Source of the DNA: Nitrospira sp. BO4
Lineage (GTDB): Bacteria > Nitrospirota > Nitrospiria > Nitrospirales > Nitrospiraceae
Direction of reading: 5' to 3'
NCBI GenBank assembly: GCA_030144965.1
Contig: JAMPUU010000026.1
Span: forward strand, 186,001 to 250,000
Length of the DNA stretch: 64,000 bases
Part shown: positions 9,277 through 19,300 of the stretch, one piece after another
Numbering within the stretch: the first letter of the stretch is position 1
How the letters are laid out: every line of letters begins with the position of its first letter
Made by a program: the position numbers and the translations under genes
Notes under the pieces: model-generated
Told to the model about the DNA's origin: nothing
What the model saw: only the letters and a program-made list of their open reading frames with translations
The model's database searches: none

Positions 9277-9374
9277 CTAAGACCTCCCGAGACCAGATTC
9301 GTTCATTCAATACGTTCGATTACTATTTCATCATACGATCGTGATGGAAGCATGACTTGGGACTATCTTTCCGA

Positions 9375-11084
9375 TCAGAAGAATATCTGGTACTGGAACA
9401 TAAACGCGTGGCTTACGAGATTTTGCCCCGCTCCTGACCCCGGTCCGTCCACGATGAACACATTTGGAACCCCTCCGGTATTTCCCACGTTGACAGCATC
9501 CGGCGCGCTTCGTCCGCCGGCAAATCCTCCCGTGCCCATTGTAACGGTCGAATACTGAAACACGACCTTGTGATCGTGAGTCGATTGAAAATAGTAGGTG
9601 ATGGCCGCATCGATCTGTTTGATTAGGTCCGCGCTGGCTTTGGTGTCCGGGTCCCAATAAGAATACCGAGCGGCAACTTCCAGCCGTCTCGGGATCAGGT
9701 AATACCCTGATTGAACATACCAGCCGGTCGAATTTCCCAACTGGCGTGGGATACCCCGGATGACTTGTTGGCGCAGCGTGTTATTGCGGTAATAAAATTC
9801 GCTGTGCACTGACCAGCCACGATACTTGAAATTGACATCCAGGGCCCAGGTAGTCAGATTCATCACTCCGTTACCGAGCAATCGTCCGTTGCCGGTGGCC
9901 CCCAATTGTCGTTTGGCGATGGTCAGATCAGTCAAGTCAGATTGCAGGCTGAAATTCGACCCTGGAGGGTCCGCCGAATCTAGCACTGAGCTCGTATTGA
10001 TGGCAGGATTGTATGAATAGCCTCCGCCTACAGCAAGTTGAGGCGTCTGAGAATAGGCGATATCGCCTTCAGAATAGCCGGGATTTCCCAGCACGTTCCA
10101 ATTCAGTCGGGCCACGTACATAAGCTCATTGGCATTGTTCCGGAAATTCGCCCCCACGGCATATTGCCGTCCTCGAAAGTTATCGCTCCCATCCAGCCCT
10201 TCGGATTGAAAGGATCCCAGGCCTGTCACGCTGGGGCCCTGTCCATTAAATATGCCGAAATAATAATTAATCGGGAGATCAGGATCGTTCATCAGCGTGA
10301 TGCCGATATCACGACGGTTGAGGCCGCTCGCCGTGAAGGCATCCATCACAAGGGCACGTTCGGCAAACTGCATCGACGCAGTACTGTTGATCTGGGCACG
10401 ATTAAAGAGCACCTTATACTGTCCCGCCCAGATATTCGCCCAGCGCCAGCGGGTAAATTGAAAATTCCAGTCGAGCAGCTGGATGCCCGATGCATTCGCC
10501 GCCTCCTCGCCGCTTTCCGCGCTCAGCTGAATAAAATACTTAAAATCAGGATCGAACAAGTGGCCCGCGAAATAGAGTCTCGCCCGGCGAAGCTGAAACG
10601 TATCTGCGCTTCCCTCATACCGCGATGCGCGAAGGTTTCCAAACACGCCCAGGAACTCGGGGTAGTTTTTGAAATCTCCCGATGTTCTCCAGAGAGAATT
10701 CCGGTCCCAATGGGTATATCGCAACTGAGTCATGGCCCGAATTTTGAGAAAAAAGGCATTGTCGTTCACCGAGATATTCAGCCCCTTGTCATACCATACC
10801 CGGAAATCCTGGGCAGACGCCCGTGCGCGCGCTTGAGAAGCTTTTCGGACGTCATCGTATTCTTCCTGCGTAATCGTTCCTTGTTTGACGGCCCGCTCCA
10901 ACAGGAGACGAAGCGCCGGGTCCTGATCTTCAACGAAGACAAAGTCACCGTTCTTTTGAATGAAGCGGCCGGTGTCCGCCGCCCAAGCCGTGGGTGTGGC
11001 AACCAAACCCGCTTCTCCGATCAAGCACATAAAGCAGAGAGCGGCGACAATGCGTAACCATGACGTATATCGTACGAGCCTCAT
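9375..11084 (-). CDS. Phosphate-selective porin O/P-like outer-membrane protein
   Basis: 569 residues from the ATG at 11084 (AAAGGCGG upstream), with a signal peptide ending TAWA. A short helical segment follows (DQDPALRLLLERAVKQ, GTITQEEYDDVRKA) as in OprP/OprO relatives, then a long series of alternating beta strands rich in aromatic residues, and the chain ends in the phenylalanine pair QIFF expected of an outer-membrane barrel. OprP-type porins pass phosphate and related oxyanions. It lies between a lipoprotein gene and modA on the same strand and is probably the outer-membrane entry point for the oxyanion taken up here. Substrate is inferred from context. Confidence 0.85.
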   Translation of the reverse strand: MRLVRYTSWLRIVAALCFMCLIGEAGLVATPTAWAADTGRFIQKNGDFVFVEDQDPALRLLLERAVKQGTITQEEYDDVRKASQARARASAQDFRVWYDKGLNISVNDNAFFLKIRAMTQLRYTHWDRNSLWRTSGDFKNYPEFLGVFGNLRASRYEGSADTFQLRRARLYFAGHLFDPDFKYFIQLSAESGEEAANASGIQLLDWNFQFTRWRWANIWAGQYKVLFNRAQINSTASMQFAERALVMDAFTASGLNRRDIGITLMNDPDLPINYYFGIFNGQGPSVTGLGSFQSEGLDGSDNFRGRQYAVGANFRNNANELMYVARLNWNVLGNPGYSEGDIAYSQTPQLAVGGGYSYNPAINTSSVLDSADPPGSNFSLQSDLTDLTIAKRQLGATGNGRLLGNGVMNLTTWALDVNFKYRGWSVHSEFYYRNNTLRQQVIRGIPRQLGNSTGWYVQSGYYLIPRRLEVAARYSYWDPDTKASADLIKQIDAAITYYFQSTHDHKVVFQYSTVTMGTGGFAGGRSAPDAVNVGNTGGVPNVFIVDGPGSGAGQNLVSHAFMFQYQIFF

Positions 11085-11158
11085 CAGAGTGCACCGCCTT
11101 TCATCGGCTTTGTATTGCAAAATGCGCCTAAACCTAATTGTGGTTGAGTCAGCGGTGA

Positions 11159-11836
11159 TCAGCCGCCTTCGTTTCCGGACGCCCTGCGAAGGTAGTCGCG
11201 AAATTGAACGGCTGCATTTTCGTCGACAGGGTCTACCATCCAGAACTGGTGCGGCTCGAAAATCACGTCGGATGGTGGAGGGGCAGAAGGCATCTCTGGA
11301 TAGAAAGGATAATAGTTGCGGGTCGGCGATCGAGGCTGGAGACTCCTTACGTACTCAAGTCCGATGTGAAAAAATGAGTTTCTGACTGCGATCCACCCGG
11401 ACGTGACATAACGTTCATAGGCCGAATTTGGTCCAGGCGCATAGAGCGCGAACGCCACGCGCTCGGTAGGCTTTGCTATGCGCAGTCCCTCAACAAGGTA
11501 AGGCGCAACGACTTGTATCTGGTCTTCGCTCAATAGCCGTTCCGGTTTTGTATCTTTACCGAATAACCGCAATGGCCACGAATTCGGGCGTTCTTGTACC
11601 GATATTCCGCTGAGGATTTGCACCAGATCATCAGTCTTGAGAGAAAGGGGATGGCTATAGTCTTTCCCATCTGGGATACGCTCGGTCCGTATCAGCAGGC
11701 TCTGATCGTCATGTATGACCTGGACAGGAACAGGAAGCCGCGCACACCCATTAACAAAGAGCAGGTATAGAACAGGCCACAATACATGTATAAGAAGATG
11801 TCGACTTCCCCTGCGTGCGTTCGAGGTCCCGTCCAT
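11159..11836 (-). CDS. Predicted lipoprotein, family member 1 of 3
   Basis: 225 residues after an AGGAGG site; the signal ends LLFVNGC, so a lipoprotein. I know no named family, but the central part is clearly related to the proteins at 15327-16040 and 30872-31780: HPLSL, then about 50 residues, then a V(A/L)P-x-L...A-x-PTERVAF-x-L segment, then a (T)SGW strand. All three genes sit directly beside a ModA- or PstS-like binding protein. Here the partner is the ModA-like gene upstream (11895-12710) and the porin downstream. It may dock the binding protein to the outer membrane or porin; that is inference. Confidence 0.75.
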   Translation of the reverse strand: MDGTSNARRGSRHLLIHVLWPVLYLLFVNGCARLPVPVQVIHDDQSLLIRTERIPDGKDYSHPLSLKTDDLVQILSGISVQERPNSWPLRLFGKDTKPERLLSEDQIQVVAPYLVEGLRIAKPTERVAFALYAPGPNSAYERYVTSGWIAVRNSFFHIGLEYVRSLQPRSPTRNYYPFYPEMPSAPPPSDVIFEPHQFWMVDPVDENAAVQFRDYLRRASGNEGG

Positions 11837-11894
11837 TCTAAAACGCCTCCTTAGAGTGAGCCCTAAGTGACCAGTGGGGATTGCGAAACAATGA

Positions 11895-12710
11895 CTATGA
11901 AGGCGTCCTGCTTGTTTCCGAGCCGATCAAGGGCTCATAGCCTTTCGTCCTCATCGCATCCCGGCCTTCCGATGAATTTGTGAATGCTATGAATCGTTGC
12001 GCAACAGCGTGGCTTTGTTGACCCTGCTTGACAGCCAAGATGTGAATCGGAGCGGTGACCGTTGGAGCTGACAATCCATGAACCCTAAGGCCCTTAGCAT
12101 TCAACGCTTCGGGAGCGAATACCACGCCAAAATGAGCTTTCCCATTGCGCACGAGGGCCATGACGTCTTCGGTATGTTTGGAATGCACGAGACGAGAGGA
12201 CGGTTCTGCGCTGATGCCGAAGTTGGTGAGCAGAATCTGAGCATGCCGTCCGCAATCGGTTTTGAGCGGATCGGAAATTGTGAGAACCGCATCCTGTTGC
12301 TTCATCCGATTCACTAAATCGCGAGTGGATCTGAAGTCGGTGGTATCCGACAGAGGGCCCACTACCGCGAGGGGAACAGATATTCCTGGTTTTCCTTTGG
12401 GCCGGCTGGCGATTTTCCGCTCCTCCATCCATTCGATGAGGGCCACGTCATCCGATACGATGAGATGCAGGGGAAGGTTTTTAATCGCGCCTTTCAGCTC
12501 CGCGTTCGAAGCGACCACAATGCGGACAGTGTCTCCTGCATGCGCTGCCTCGAATGCTCGAGCGATTGTATCGACGGCGTCCAGCGTACCAGGGGTCACG
12601 GCGATAGCGACCGTACCGGCATGAAGGGGAGATCCTGTCAGGAAGATAGAGAGCACGGTTCCCAAGAGCATTGTTGTGATTCCTGTATGCAGATGTAAGA
12701 ATCGTGTCAT
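11895..12710 (-). CDS. ModA-like periplasmic binding protein (divergent)
   Basis: 271 residues from the ATG at 12710, which has GGAGG just upstream; a longer start at 12722 is unlikely. A signal peptide ends around SPLHAG. The chain keeps the two-lobed ModA outline (AIAVTPGTLDAV, DAVLTISDPLKTDCGRHA, GKAHFGVVFAPEAL) but the usual A-A-S-L and S-S-G ligand loops are replaced by TPGTL and ASNAELKGA. It may therefore bind another oxyanion or act as a sensor. No permease gene follows; instead come a lipoprotein and a porin, then modABC. Confidence 0.8.
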   Translation of the reverse strand: MTRFLHLHTGITTMLLGTVLSIFLTGSPLHAGTVAIAVTPGTLDAVDTIARAFEAAHAGDTVRIVVASNAELKGAIKNLPLHLIVSDDVALIEWMEERKIASRPKGKPGISVPLAVVGPLSDTTDFRSTRDLVNRMKQQDAVLTISDPLKTDCGRHAQILLTNFGISAEPSSRLVHSKHTEDVMALVRNGKAHFGVVFAPEALNAKGLRVHGLSAPTVTAPIHILAVKQGQQSHAVAQRFIAFTNSSEGRDAMRTKGYEPLIGSETSRTPS

Positions 12711-12818
12711 CGCCGCCTCCAAATGAGAGTGGGGGGAAAATGGCGTTTTACTTTTATTGGTTAGTTGTATTCCGTGCAGGCCTGGTGTGATGTCCTATTT
12801 TCTCTTCCCAGCCGCCTG

Positions 12819-13991
12819 TTAAAAGGGTTGCAGCTTTCCGGTGTCACGGGTGTCGTATCCTCCCAAGGCTTCAATCTCATTTCTGAACGAGCGGGTGACG
12901 AGCGTTTCAAAGAAATGGGATAACGTCGGATGAGATTTCAGGTATGCTTTGGGCACCACGAGGTCGTAGCGAGTTGCCTGTATAGGCACGAAGTCGAGAT
13001 CAAAGGATTCCGCTGCGGAGCAAATGCCGATTCCTACGTCCGCTTGATGGCCGGCGATGGCCCGAGCCACTTCAAAATGCGAAAACAGAATTCGGTCATA
13101 ACCTCTGATGTGGGCCCGATCGATTCCAGATGAACGCAGTTGATGTTCCAGCAACAGCCTTGCTCCCGACCCTTCTTCGCGGTTGGCCATGACTATTCCT
13201 GGTTCCGCCAGATCGGCGACGGTACGAATGGATTTGGGATTGCCATGGCGAACTAAAAAGCCTTCTTCCCATGTCGCGAAGGTTATGACTTGGTAGGCAG
13301 AGCCTTTGAGGGCTCTCTTGAGAAATGGGAGATTAGATTCTCCGGTGGACGGATCAAACAGATGAAGTCCTGCCACATGCACTTCGCCCTCCTGCAAGGC
13401 CCGAAGCGCAGTCATGCTTCCCATGGTCCAGCACACAACAGTCGCCCGATCTTTGTGTCGCCGCAAATGTTCACCCGCGAGAAAGATAGATGGGTCGCAA
13501 CCGGCCACCGAGATCTCCTGTTCAATCTCTTGCCGGCTCCGAGAGAGCTTCACATTCACTCTTGCCCCGGTTGTCTGATCCTTCTCCTCGACAATATAAC
13601 CGTCAGCCGGAACCACGAACGATAATTGCTCACCTAGCCCACTCACTGGTCGCACGATTGTCCGTTTGCCTATGATTGCCAACTTCACTCGAATTGGTGA
13701 AGCCGGTCTCGCCGAATGCGGGAAATGACCAATGAGGCTGCCTTCAACGATATTTTCCGCCTCTGTCAGGGAGAACAGATTTTCAACGCGGCAACCAAGG
13801 ACCGATGCCAGACGAAGGGCTACGGCAGTCGTGGGCAAATACAAATTGGACTCGATAGCCGAGACGGCCTGTCTGGTGATCACCGCTTGGCCAGCCAGTT
13901 CGCTCTGTGAAATACCTTTTTGGACACGGAATTCTTTTAGATGATTGGAGTAGGAGAAAACTGATTCAACGGCCGGCTTCTTTTTCGGCAT
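12819..13991 (-). CDS. XRE-family regulator with periplasmic-binding-protein-like sensor domain
   Basis: 390 residues. Residues about 18-73 form a Cro/CI helix-turn-helix (KGISQSELAGQAVITRQAVSAIE). A linker follows, then from about residue 150 a PBP-like domain related to the molybdate-binding domains of COG1910-type regulators (GCDPSIFLAGEHLRRH, VHVAGLHLFDP, NREEGSGARLLLEHQLRSSGI, ADVGIGICSAAESFDLDFVPI). Such proteins sense molybdate or a related ligand in the cytoplasm and control uptake genes. It heads the minus-strand run leading to the binding protein, porin and modABC, and is divergent from the second binding-protein operon, so it is well placed to control both. Ligand identity is inferred. 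Confidence 0.85.
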   Translation of the reverse strand: MPKKKPAVESVFSYSNHLKEFRVQKGISQSELAGQAVITRQAVSAIESNLYLPTTAVALRLASVLGCRVENLFSLTEAENIVEGSLIGHFPHSARPASPIRVKLAIIGKRTIVRPVSGLGEQLSFVVPADGYIVEEKDQTTGARVNVKLSRSRQEIEQEISVAGCDPSIFLAGEHLRRHKDRATVVCWTMGSMTALRALQEGEVHVAGLHLFDPSTGESNLPFLKRALKGSAYQVITFATWEEGFLVRHGNPKSIRTVADLAEPGIVMANREEGSGARLLLEHQLRSSGIDRAHIRGYDRILFSHFEVARAIAGHQADVGIGICSAAESFDLDFVPIQATRYDLVVPKAYLKSHPTLSHFFETLVTRSFRNEIEALGGYDTRDTGKLQPF

Positions 13992-14072
13992 GCTTATTGT
14001 CTAGCAAGAGGAACGATAATATGTCAAGCATAATGGTCACCTTATGGCCAGTTGTTTTAAGCATACTTCAAT

Positions 14073-14091
14073 AGATAGCTCATTTCTATCT
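14073..14091. promoter_or_regulatory. Inverted repeat, candidate operator of the XRE regulator
   Basis: AGATAG and CTATCT form a perfect 6-bp inverted repeat separated by 7 bases, about 80 bp from the regulator start codon and 22 bp upstream of a predicted promoter for the divergent operon. Position and size suit an operator for a dimeric helix-turn-helix protein. No binding data can be read from sequence. Confidence 0.35.
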
Positions 14092-14113
14092 TGATTACTT
14101 ATCATGATTAATC

Positions 14114-14142
14114 TTGATCGGAATTATGTAGAATGTTATTAT
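14114..14142 (+). promoter_or_regulatory. Predicted sigma-70 promoter of the second ModA-like operon
   Basis: TTGATC and TATTAT are separated by exactly 17 bases in an AT-rich patch, a good match to the -35/-10 consensus. Transcription would begin near 14149, leaving a leader of about 350 nt before the binding-protein gene at 14503, or about 160 nt before the small frame at 14307. Confidence 0.5.
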
Positions 14143-14306
14143 TATGTACTCAGACTCGCCTTCGGTCCTCTGCCTCTCGAACCGATTGTCTATGCCTTTT
14201 AGGGGTGACCCTAAGACGAGAAATCAAGAATCCTCCAGGTTTCCGCGCAATGTCCTTGATGATGTGATGCGGAGCGTTAACCAAATGCGTAGGAGGAGTA
14301 TAGTCT

Positions 14307-14516
14307 ATGGGAGACAGAGTGCTTCAGCGTGGAACAAACCAACCGGCGGTAGGCCAGGCTGGTCGACCTCGGGACGTGCACATCCAATCCGGGTGGAATA
14401 TTTGCATGAACAATGAGGTGCTGAAACCGGTCAATGTACAAATGCCAGTTCTAGTTCCATGGCACGATCGAGCGTGTTGTCCTATCACTCATGAGGAACC
14501 ACATGAGACTCAATAA
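14307..14516 (+). CDS. Possible small leader-encoded protein
   Basis: 69 residues. The reason to list it is the strong AGGAGG ten bases before the ATG and the 14-bp overlap of its end with the start of the ModA-like gene, which would couple translation. The sequence has no signal peptide; it is polar and contains a Cys-Cys pair near the C-terminus. I recognise no family. It may instead be non-coding leader RNA. Confidence 0.35.
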   Translation: MGDRVLQRGTNQPAVGQAGRPRDVHIQSGWNICMNNEVLKPVNVQMPVLVPWHDRACCPITHEEPHETQ

Positions 14517-15330
14517 GCCGTTAGTTCGAAGTGTTGCAATGATGTTCGCAGGATTTATCTCCGTGGTCTGCTCCGCGTCGTTTGCTCAGGCGCAGGCTGA
14601 ACCGCTTACGATCGCTGCCGCTAACAGTCTGCGAGATGTGTTTCGCAAGGTGCTCCCACTCTTTGAAGCGCAGCACCCTGAGTTCATTGTGCGGGTTGTG
14701 TATGGCCCTTCACCAACCCTTCGACAACAGATTGTGGAAGGATCACCAGTCGATGTGTTCCTTCCTTCCATGGTGGAAGAACTCGACCAACTTGATACGA
14801 GTGGTTTGCTCATTCAGGGAACCAAGCGTGTCTATGCCGGTACCTCATTGGTTTTAATCACCAGCACCAACATGCCGGCTCCGATCGGGTCCTTGGAGGA
14901 TCTCCAAAGGGTCCCAGTCAGGCGAATTGCCGTCGGTGACCCTAAAACATCGTCAGTGGGAAAGGTCACTCTTCAGTTCCTGAAATATATGAGACTCGAG
15001 AGCAAGCTAAGGTCGCGGTACATATTGGGGGAGCATTCCCGCGCCATAGTGGACCTGGTGGCAGATGGGGAAGCCGAGGTTGGTGTCGTGTACAAGGCCG
15101 ATGCGGTGACGAGCGGGAAGGTCAAGATTCTCGATACTGCCCCGAGCGGATCTCATGCTCCGGTTCAATACGGGGTGGCTCTTCCGTGGACGGCGAAGAA
15201 CACTTCTGGAGCCGACAGTTTTGCAAATTTCCTGCAGACACTTCAGGTACAGAGGCTCCTACAAGAACACGGATTTGAACACACTACGCTCGACGTCGGA
15301 GCCGATCAACAGCAAGGAGGACACCCATGA
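14503..15330 (+). CDS. ModA-family periplasmic binding protein without transporter
   Basis: 275 residues from the second ATG (14503), which has a GAGGAA site six bases upstream; an ATG at 14491 is in frame but poorly spaced. The signal peptide ends SFAQAQA. The ligand loops are of classic ModA type: TIAAANSLRDVF, YGPSPTLRQQIVEGSPVDVF, GDPKTSSVGKV and VADGEAEVGVVYKADA. It therefore probably binds molybdate, tungstate or a similar oxyanion. The stop codon overlaps the following lipoprotein gene (ATGA). No permease or ATPase is encoded nearby on this strand; modBC lies 7 kb away on the other strand. Confidence 0.88.
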   Translation: MRLNKPLVRSVAMMFAGFISVVCSASFAQAQAEPLTIAAANSLRDVFRKVLPLFEAQHPEFIVRVVYGPSPTLRQQIVEGSPVDVFLPSMVEELDQLDTSGLLIQGTKRVYAGTSLVLITSTNMPAPIGSLEDLQRVPVRRIAVGDPKTSSVGKVTLQFLKYMRLESKLRSRYILGEHSRAIVDLVADGEAEVGVVYKADAVTSGKVKILDTAPSGSHAPVQYGVALPWTAKNTSGADSFANFLQTLQVQRLLQEHGFEHTTLDVGADQQQGGHP

Positions 15331-16040
15331 TCCTGACAATGAACAACCCAAAACCGGACCCCAGAAATTCTCTCCGAGCGGGTGTCCTGCTCTCGGGGTT
15401 ACTAATCGTTGCAGGTTGCGCGAGTCATCCCTCCATTCCGCACAAGGTGGTCATGCAAACGGGGCGCAATATGGTATGGGTCGAACGGGATCCGGATTTA
15501 GTTGTCAACGCGCATCCGGTCAGTTTAAGTCCGACAGAAGTCGGAACATTACTACGGGGCGTACGGTCCTGGGAACGCCGTAATATGTTGCATCGTTTGT
15601 ATGCTGGCCAATCTGATCGGCGCAGAACGTTTCGGGACGAAGAAATTGCGGTCCTGGCTCCCCCTCTTTCGAAAGCTCTGGCTCAAGCCACTGCTTCGGA
15701 ACGGGTTTATTTTCATCTCAGTCATCCTACCGAGCAGGGAGATGAGGAGACGACCACCGGGTGGATGTCCGTGAAAGGATCCATTTTGTATCTATCCCTC
15801 AGTGAGGCGCATGACAGGCATGGGCCCGAACCTGACATCGGCAAGTATGATCGCCAGATGCCGAACATTCCCGAGCTAAAGGCAGAATTCGACGCGACGT
15901 TCGAGCCGGAGGAGTATCTGGTAAAGGTGAAATCAGCAGGACAATTGTTCGCACCGGATCAAAGAGAAGAACTGCAAATTCGCTACCTGGAGGCACTCAA
16001 GGCACTCCCGGCCCAACCAGGCCTTGAACAAAGGAAATAA
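15327..16040 (+). CDS. Predicted lipoprotein, family member 2 of 3
   Basis: 237 residues; ATG at 15327 follows AAGGAGG and overlaps the preceding stop, so it is translationally coupled to the ModA-like gene. The signal ends LLIVAGC (lipoprotein). It shares with the lipoproteins at 11159-11836 and 30872-31780 the motif series HPVSL, LAPPLSKALAQATASERVYFHL and TTGWMSVKG. The C-terminal third is charged and predicted helical. It lacks known domains. The tight coupling to a binding protein suggests the two work together in the periplasm; a role as an outer-membrane docking partner is inference. Confidence 0.78.
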   Translation: MILTMNNPKPDPRNSLRAGVLLSGLLIVAGCASHPSIPHKVVMQTGRNMVWVERDPDLVVNAHPVSLSPTEVGTLLRGVRSWERRNMLHRLYAGQSDRRRTFRDEEIAVLAPPLSKALAQATASERVYFHLSHPTEQGDEETTTGWMSVKGSILYLSLSEAHDRHGPEPDIGKYDRQMPNIPELKAEFDATFEPEEYLVKVKSAGQLFAPDQREELQIRYLEALKALPAQPGLEQRK

Positions 16041-16139
16041 CTGGCATGCGATAGGTGCGGTGTCGGGCTCTGCCAGAATCCATTGGCTCGTAATCAGGAC
16101 TTCCGCACTGTTACAGCTGCCAGACCGGCTTCTCCGCCA

Positions 16140-16157
16140 GATCAGATTTCTCTGATC
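16140..16157. other. Short perfect hairpin in the intergenic region before the RND operon
   Basis: GATCAGA and TCTGATC flank a TTTC loop. There is no T-run on either side, so it is not a plain intrinsic terminator. The rest of 16041-16385 shows no gene; it must hold the end of the lipoprotein operon and the promoter of the efflux operon. Confidence 0.3.
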
Positions 16158-16385
16158 GACCAAACCGGATGATGCTTACCCGATGGCGAGACAGGGGACC
16201 CCTAGTGGACAGATGCACGCAAGCGGAACCGTGTCGCGAACCTGTTTTCAGGATCGTGCTGAGACCAATGCGTCTCTTGCTTCACTGCCATTAGCTTATC
16301 TATACACCCGCTCATCGTCCCGGAGTCATCGCCTTGCCTTTCAGAATTGAGCTACATAAAATGGCTGTCTCGATCGGAACACGTA

Positions 16386-19300
16386 ATGATTAAGGGTGCG
16401 CTGAAAAATTCGTATGCCGTCGTTGCAATTAGTCTCATTGTAGTGATTCTTGGCGTTGTCTCTTTCCAGCAGATGGAAGTGGATGTCTTTCCGGAAATCA
16501 ATCTTCCCGTGGTGGCCGTTGCGACTTTTTATAAAGGTATGGGGCCGAGCGAGCTGGAAGGTGCGATCACGCTGCGACTTGAACAATTGTTTCTGCAAGC
16601 CTCTTATGTCGAACACATCGAGTCCCGTTCATTGCCCGGCGTCAGTCTGATTAAGATTTATTTTCAGTCCTCATATGACGTCAATGCCGCAGTCGCAGAA
16701 ATCACGAGCCTGACATACTCCACATTGCGGTACCTTCCTCCGGGAGTATTCCCGCCCATCATCGTGAAGTTCGGTGCCGCAAACCTCCCAATCGGGGTCC
16801 TAACTGCCAGTAGCGAGAGTCTCGAGGAAAAAGAGGTTCGGGATAAGGCCTATTACAACGTGCGACCGCAGCTGGCAACGGTTCCAGGCATTTTTGTCGC
16901 GCCGAGCTTCGGAGGCACGATCCGCCAGATCACAGTATTTCTTGACCGAGAACGCATGCTGGCCCGGGGTATCGCACCTCAGGAAGTGGTCGCGGCCGTC
17001 AATGAACAGAGTCTCCTTCTCCCCGCCGGCGATGTGAAGATCGGTGATTTCGACTACAACGTGTACACCAATAGTTTAATTCAAGTCGTCGATCGCATGA
17101 ATGAGATTCCGATCAAGGTGCAACACGGCGTTCCGATTCGTCTTGGCGATGTCGGAAAAGCGGTCGACTCCACGATGATTCAAGGAAATGTCGTGCGTGT
17201 GAACAGCAAGCGGGCCGTCTACCTGCCGATTCTCAAGCAGGCCGGTGCCAACACGATTGCGGTGATGGATGGGGTCAAAGCAGGCATTACGAAACTCATG
17301 GGATTGCCGGAAGATTTCACGGTGAAGCTGCTCTTCGATCAGTCCCTGTATATCAGGCAAGCGATCCGAACCCTGCAGGATGAGGGGATGGTCGGCGGAG
17401 GTTTGGCATGTCTCATGGTACTCCTGTTTCTGGGAAATGTTCGCGCCACGCTGATCATTGCTCTTGCCGTCCCTCTCTCGATCCTGGGGTCATTCGTTTT
17501 ATTGAGTCTCGCGGGTCAGTCGGTCAACGTGATGACCTTGGGAGGGTTGGCACTGGTGATCGGGACACTGCTCGACAACAATATCGTAGTATTGGAAAAC
17601 GTCTTCCGTCACCTGAGTCTGGGGAAAACCGTTTCGGCGGCCGCCGAAGAAGGCACGAGGGAAGTGGCGCTCCCTATGATAGTGGTCACCATCAGTATTT
17701 TGATCGTCTATCTTCCAATCATGTTTTTTACAGGGATCATACGATTTCTCTTTGTGCCGTTGGCGTTGGCTGTGGCATTCACGATGGTTGCCTCCTACAT
17801 AGCGTCCATGACTGTGGCGCCGGTCACCATTCAAGCGCTGATTCAGGCGGGCCTACATCACGAGACGTGGTTTGACCGGCTCTTCAACTGGTTTACAGAC
17901 CGATATGCGTCAACCCTAGCCTGGTGCCTTTCGCATAAAGCCATCGTCGTGGTTTTATCAGTCGTGCTGTTGGGAGCAGCTTTGTTTTCAGCCGCCTCAT
18001 TGGCAACGGAGTTTTTTCCGAAAGTCGATGCGGGACAATTTATCATTAATCTATCAACCCCCGAAGGAACGCGCGTCGAGAAAACCGAAGCGATTGTCCA
18101 GCGCATTGAAGCGATGATCAAAGAGGAAACCCCCGTCGGTGAACTCGACCAGGTAGTGGCGAATATAGGGCTTCCTCAAGGCTGGATGGTCATGTTTACG
18201 CCTGTGGCGGGACCTCACCAAGCATTTCTTCTAGTCAGCCTGCATCACGATCATACGATCGCTACACCCATCCTGATTGATAGAGTCCGTGCCCGAATTA
18301 CCAGGGAGTTACCTGGGTTAAAAGTCTCGTTCCAATCCGGGGGCATCATTAGCGATGTCCTCAATGCCGGGCTTCCGGCTCCCATTGATCTCAAACTCCT
18401 GGGCCCCAATCTGAATGACCTAAGCGAGGCTGCGCGTGTTATTCGCGATGCGGTGGCGACCGTGTCCGGCACAAGCGATGTCATGATCAGACAAGGCATG
18501 GAATATCCGGAGCTCTTGATGTCGATAGACCGATCCCGTGCGGCGTACTTCGGTCTCAGCGAGCAGCAGATTGTCAAAGAAATCGTGACCGGCCTCAGCT
18601 CAAATCTCCAATTGAATCCCGGCTATTGGATCGATCCCAAGTCCAACAACGCGTACTTTGTCGTCACACAGTATGCGGAACAAACGTTGAAACACTTCGA
18701 TGACTTTCTGAATACACCGTTGATCGGGAAGGCCCGCGATGCTTCCGCTTCGTTAAGTGCGGTCAGCCCATCAGACCGCGGCAGTTCCTTGGCTCTTCAG
18801 CAGACGCCGTTTTCCGAGCGGGCGACCATTCCCCGGAGCGGTGGGAGCGGTCCAGCGCCGGTGGTCTTGCGCGATGTCGCTGATATAAATCGACGGACCG
18901 GGCCAGAAACGGTTGATCACTATAATCTCCAACGCAGCATCGACGTGTTGGTCGGTGTGAAAGGAAATGATCTTGGTCGAGTGTCCAGACAGGTCGAAGT
19001 TGCCGTCGCAGGGGTGACACTACCGAAGGATGTCACAGTCAGCACGTATGGGGAGGCAGATAGTATGAGAAGTGCCCTCAGAGGATTCGGAGGAGCGTTG
19101 CCACTGGCGATTGTGTTGGTCTATTTGGTCATCGTCGGCTTGTTCCGGTCATTTATTGATCCACTCATCATCCTCGGAGCTGTGCCGCTGGGATTTATCG
19201 GCGTCGTTGGGATGCTGCTGCTGACGCATACCTCAGTCAACGTCGAATCCCTTATTGGAAGTTTGATGATGATCGGCATCGTCGTCTCAAACAGCGTTCT

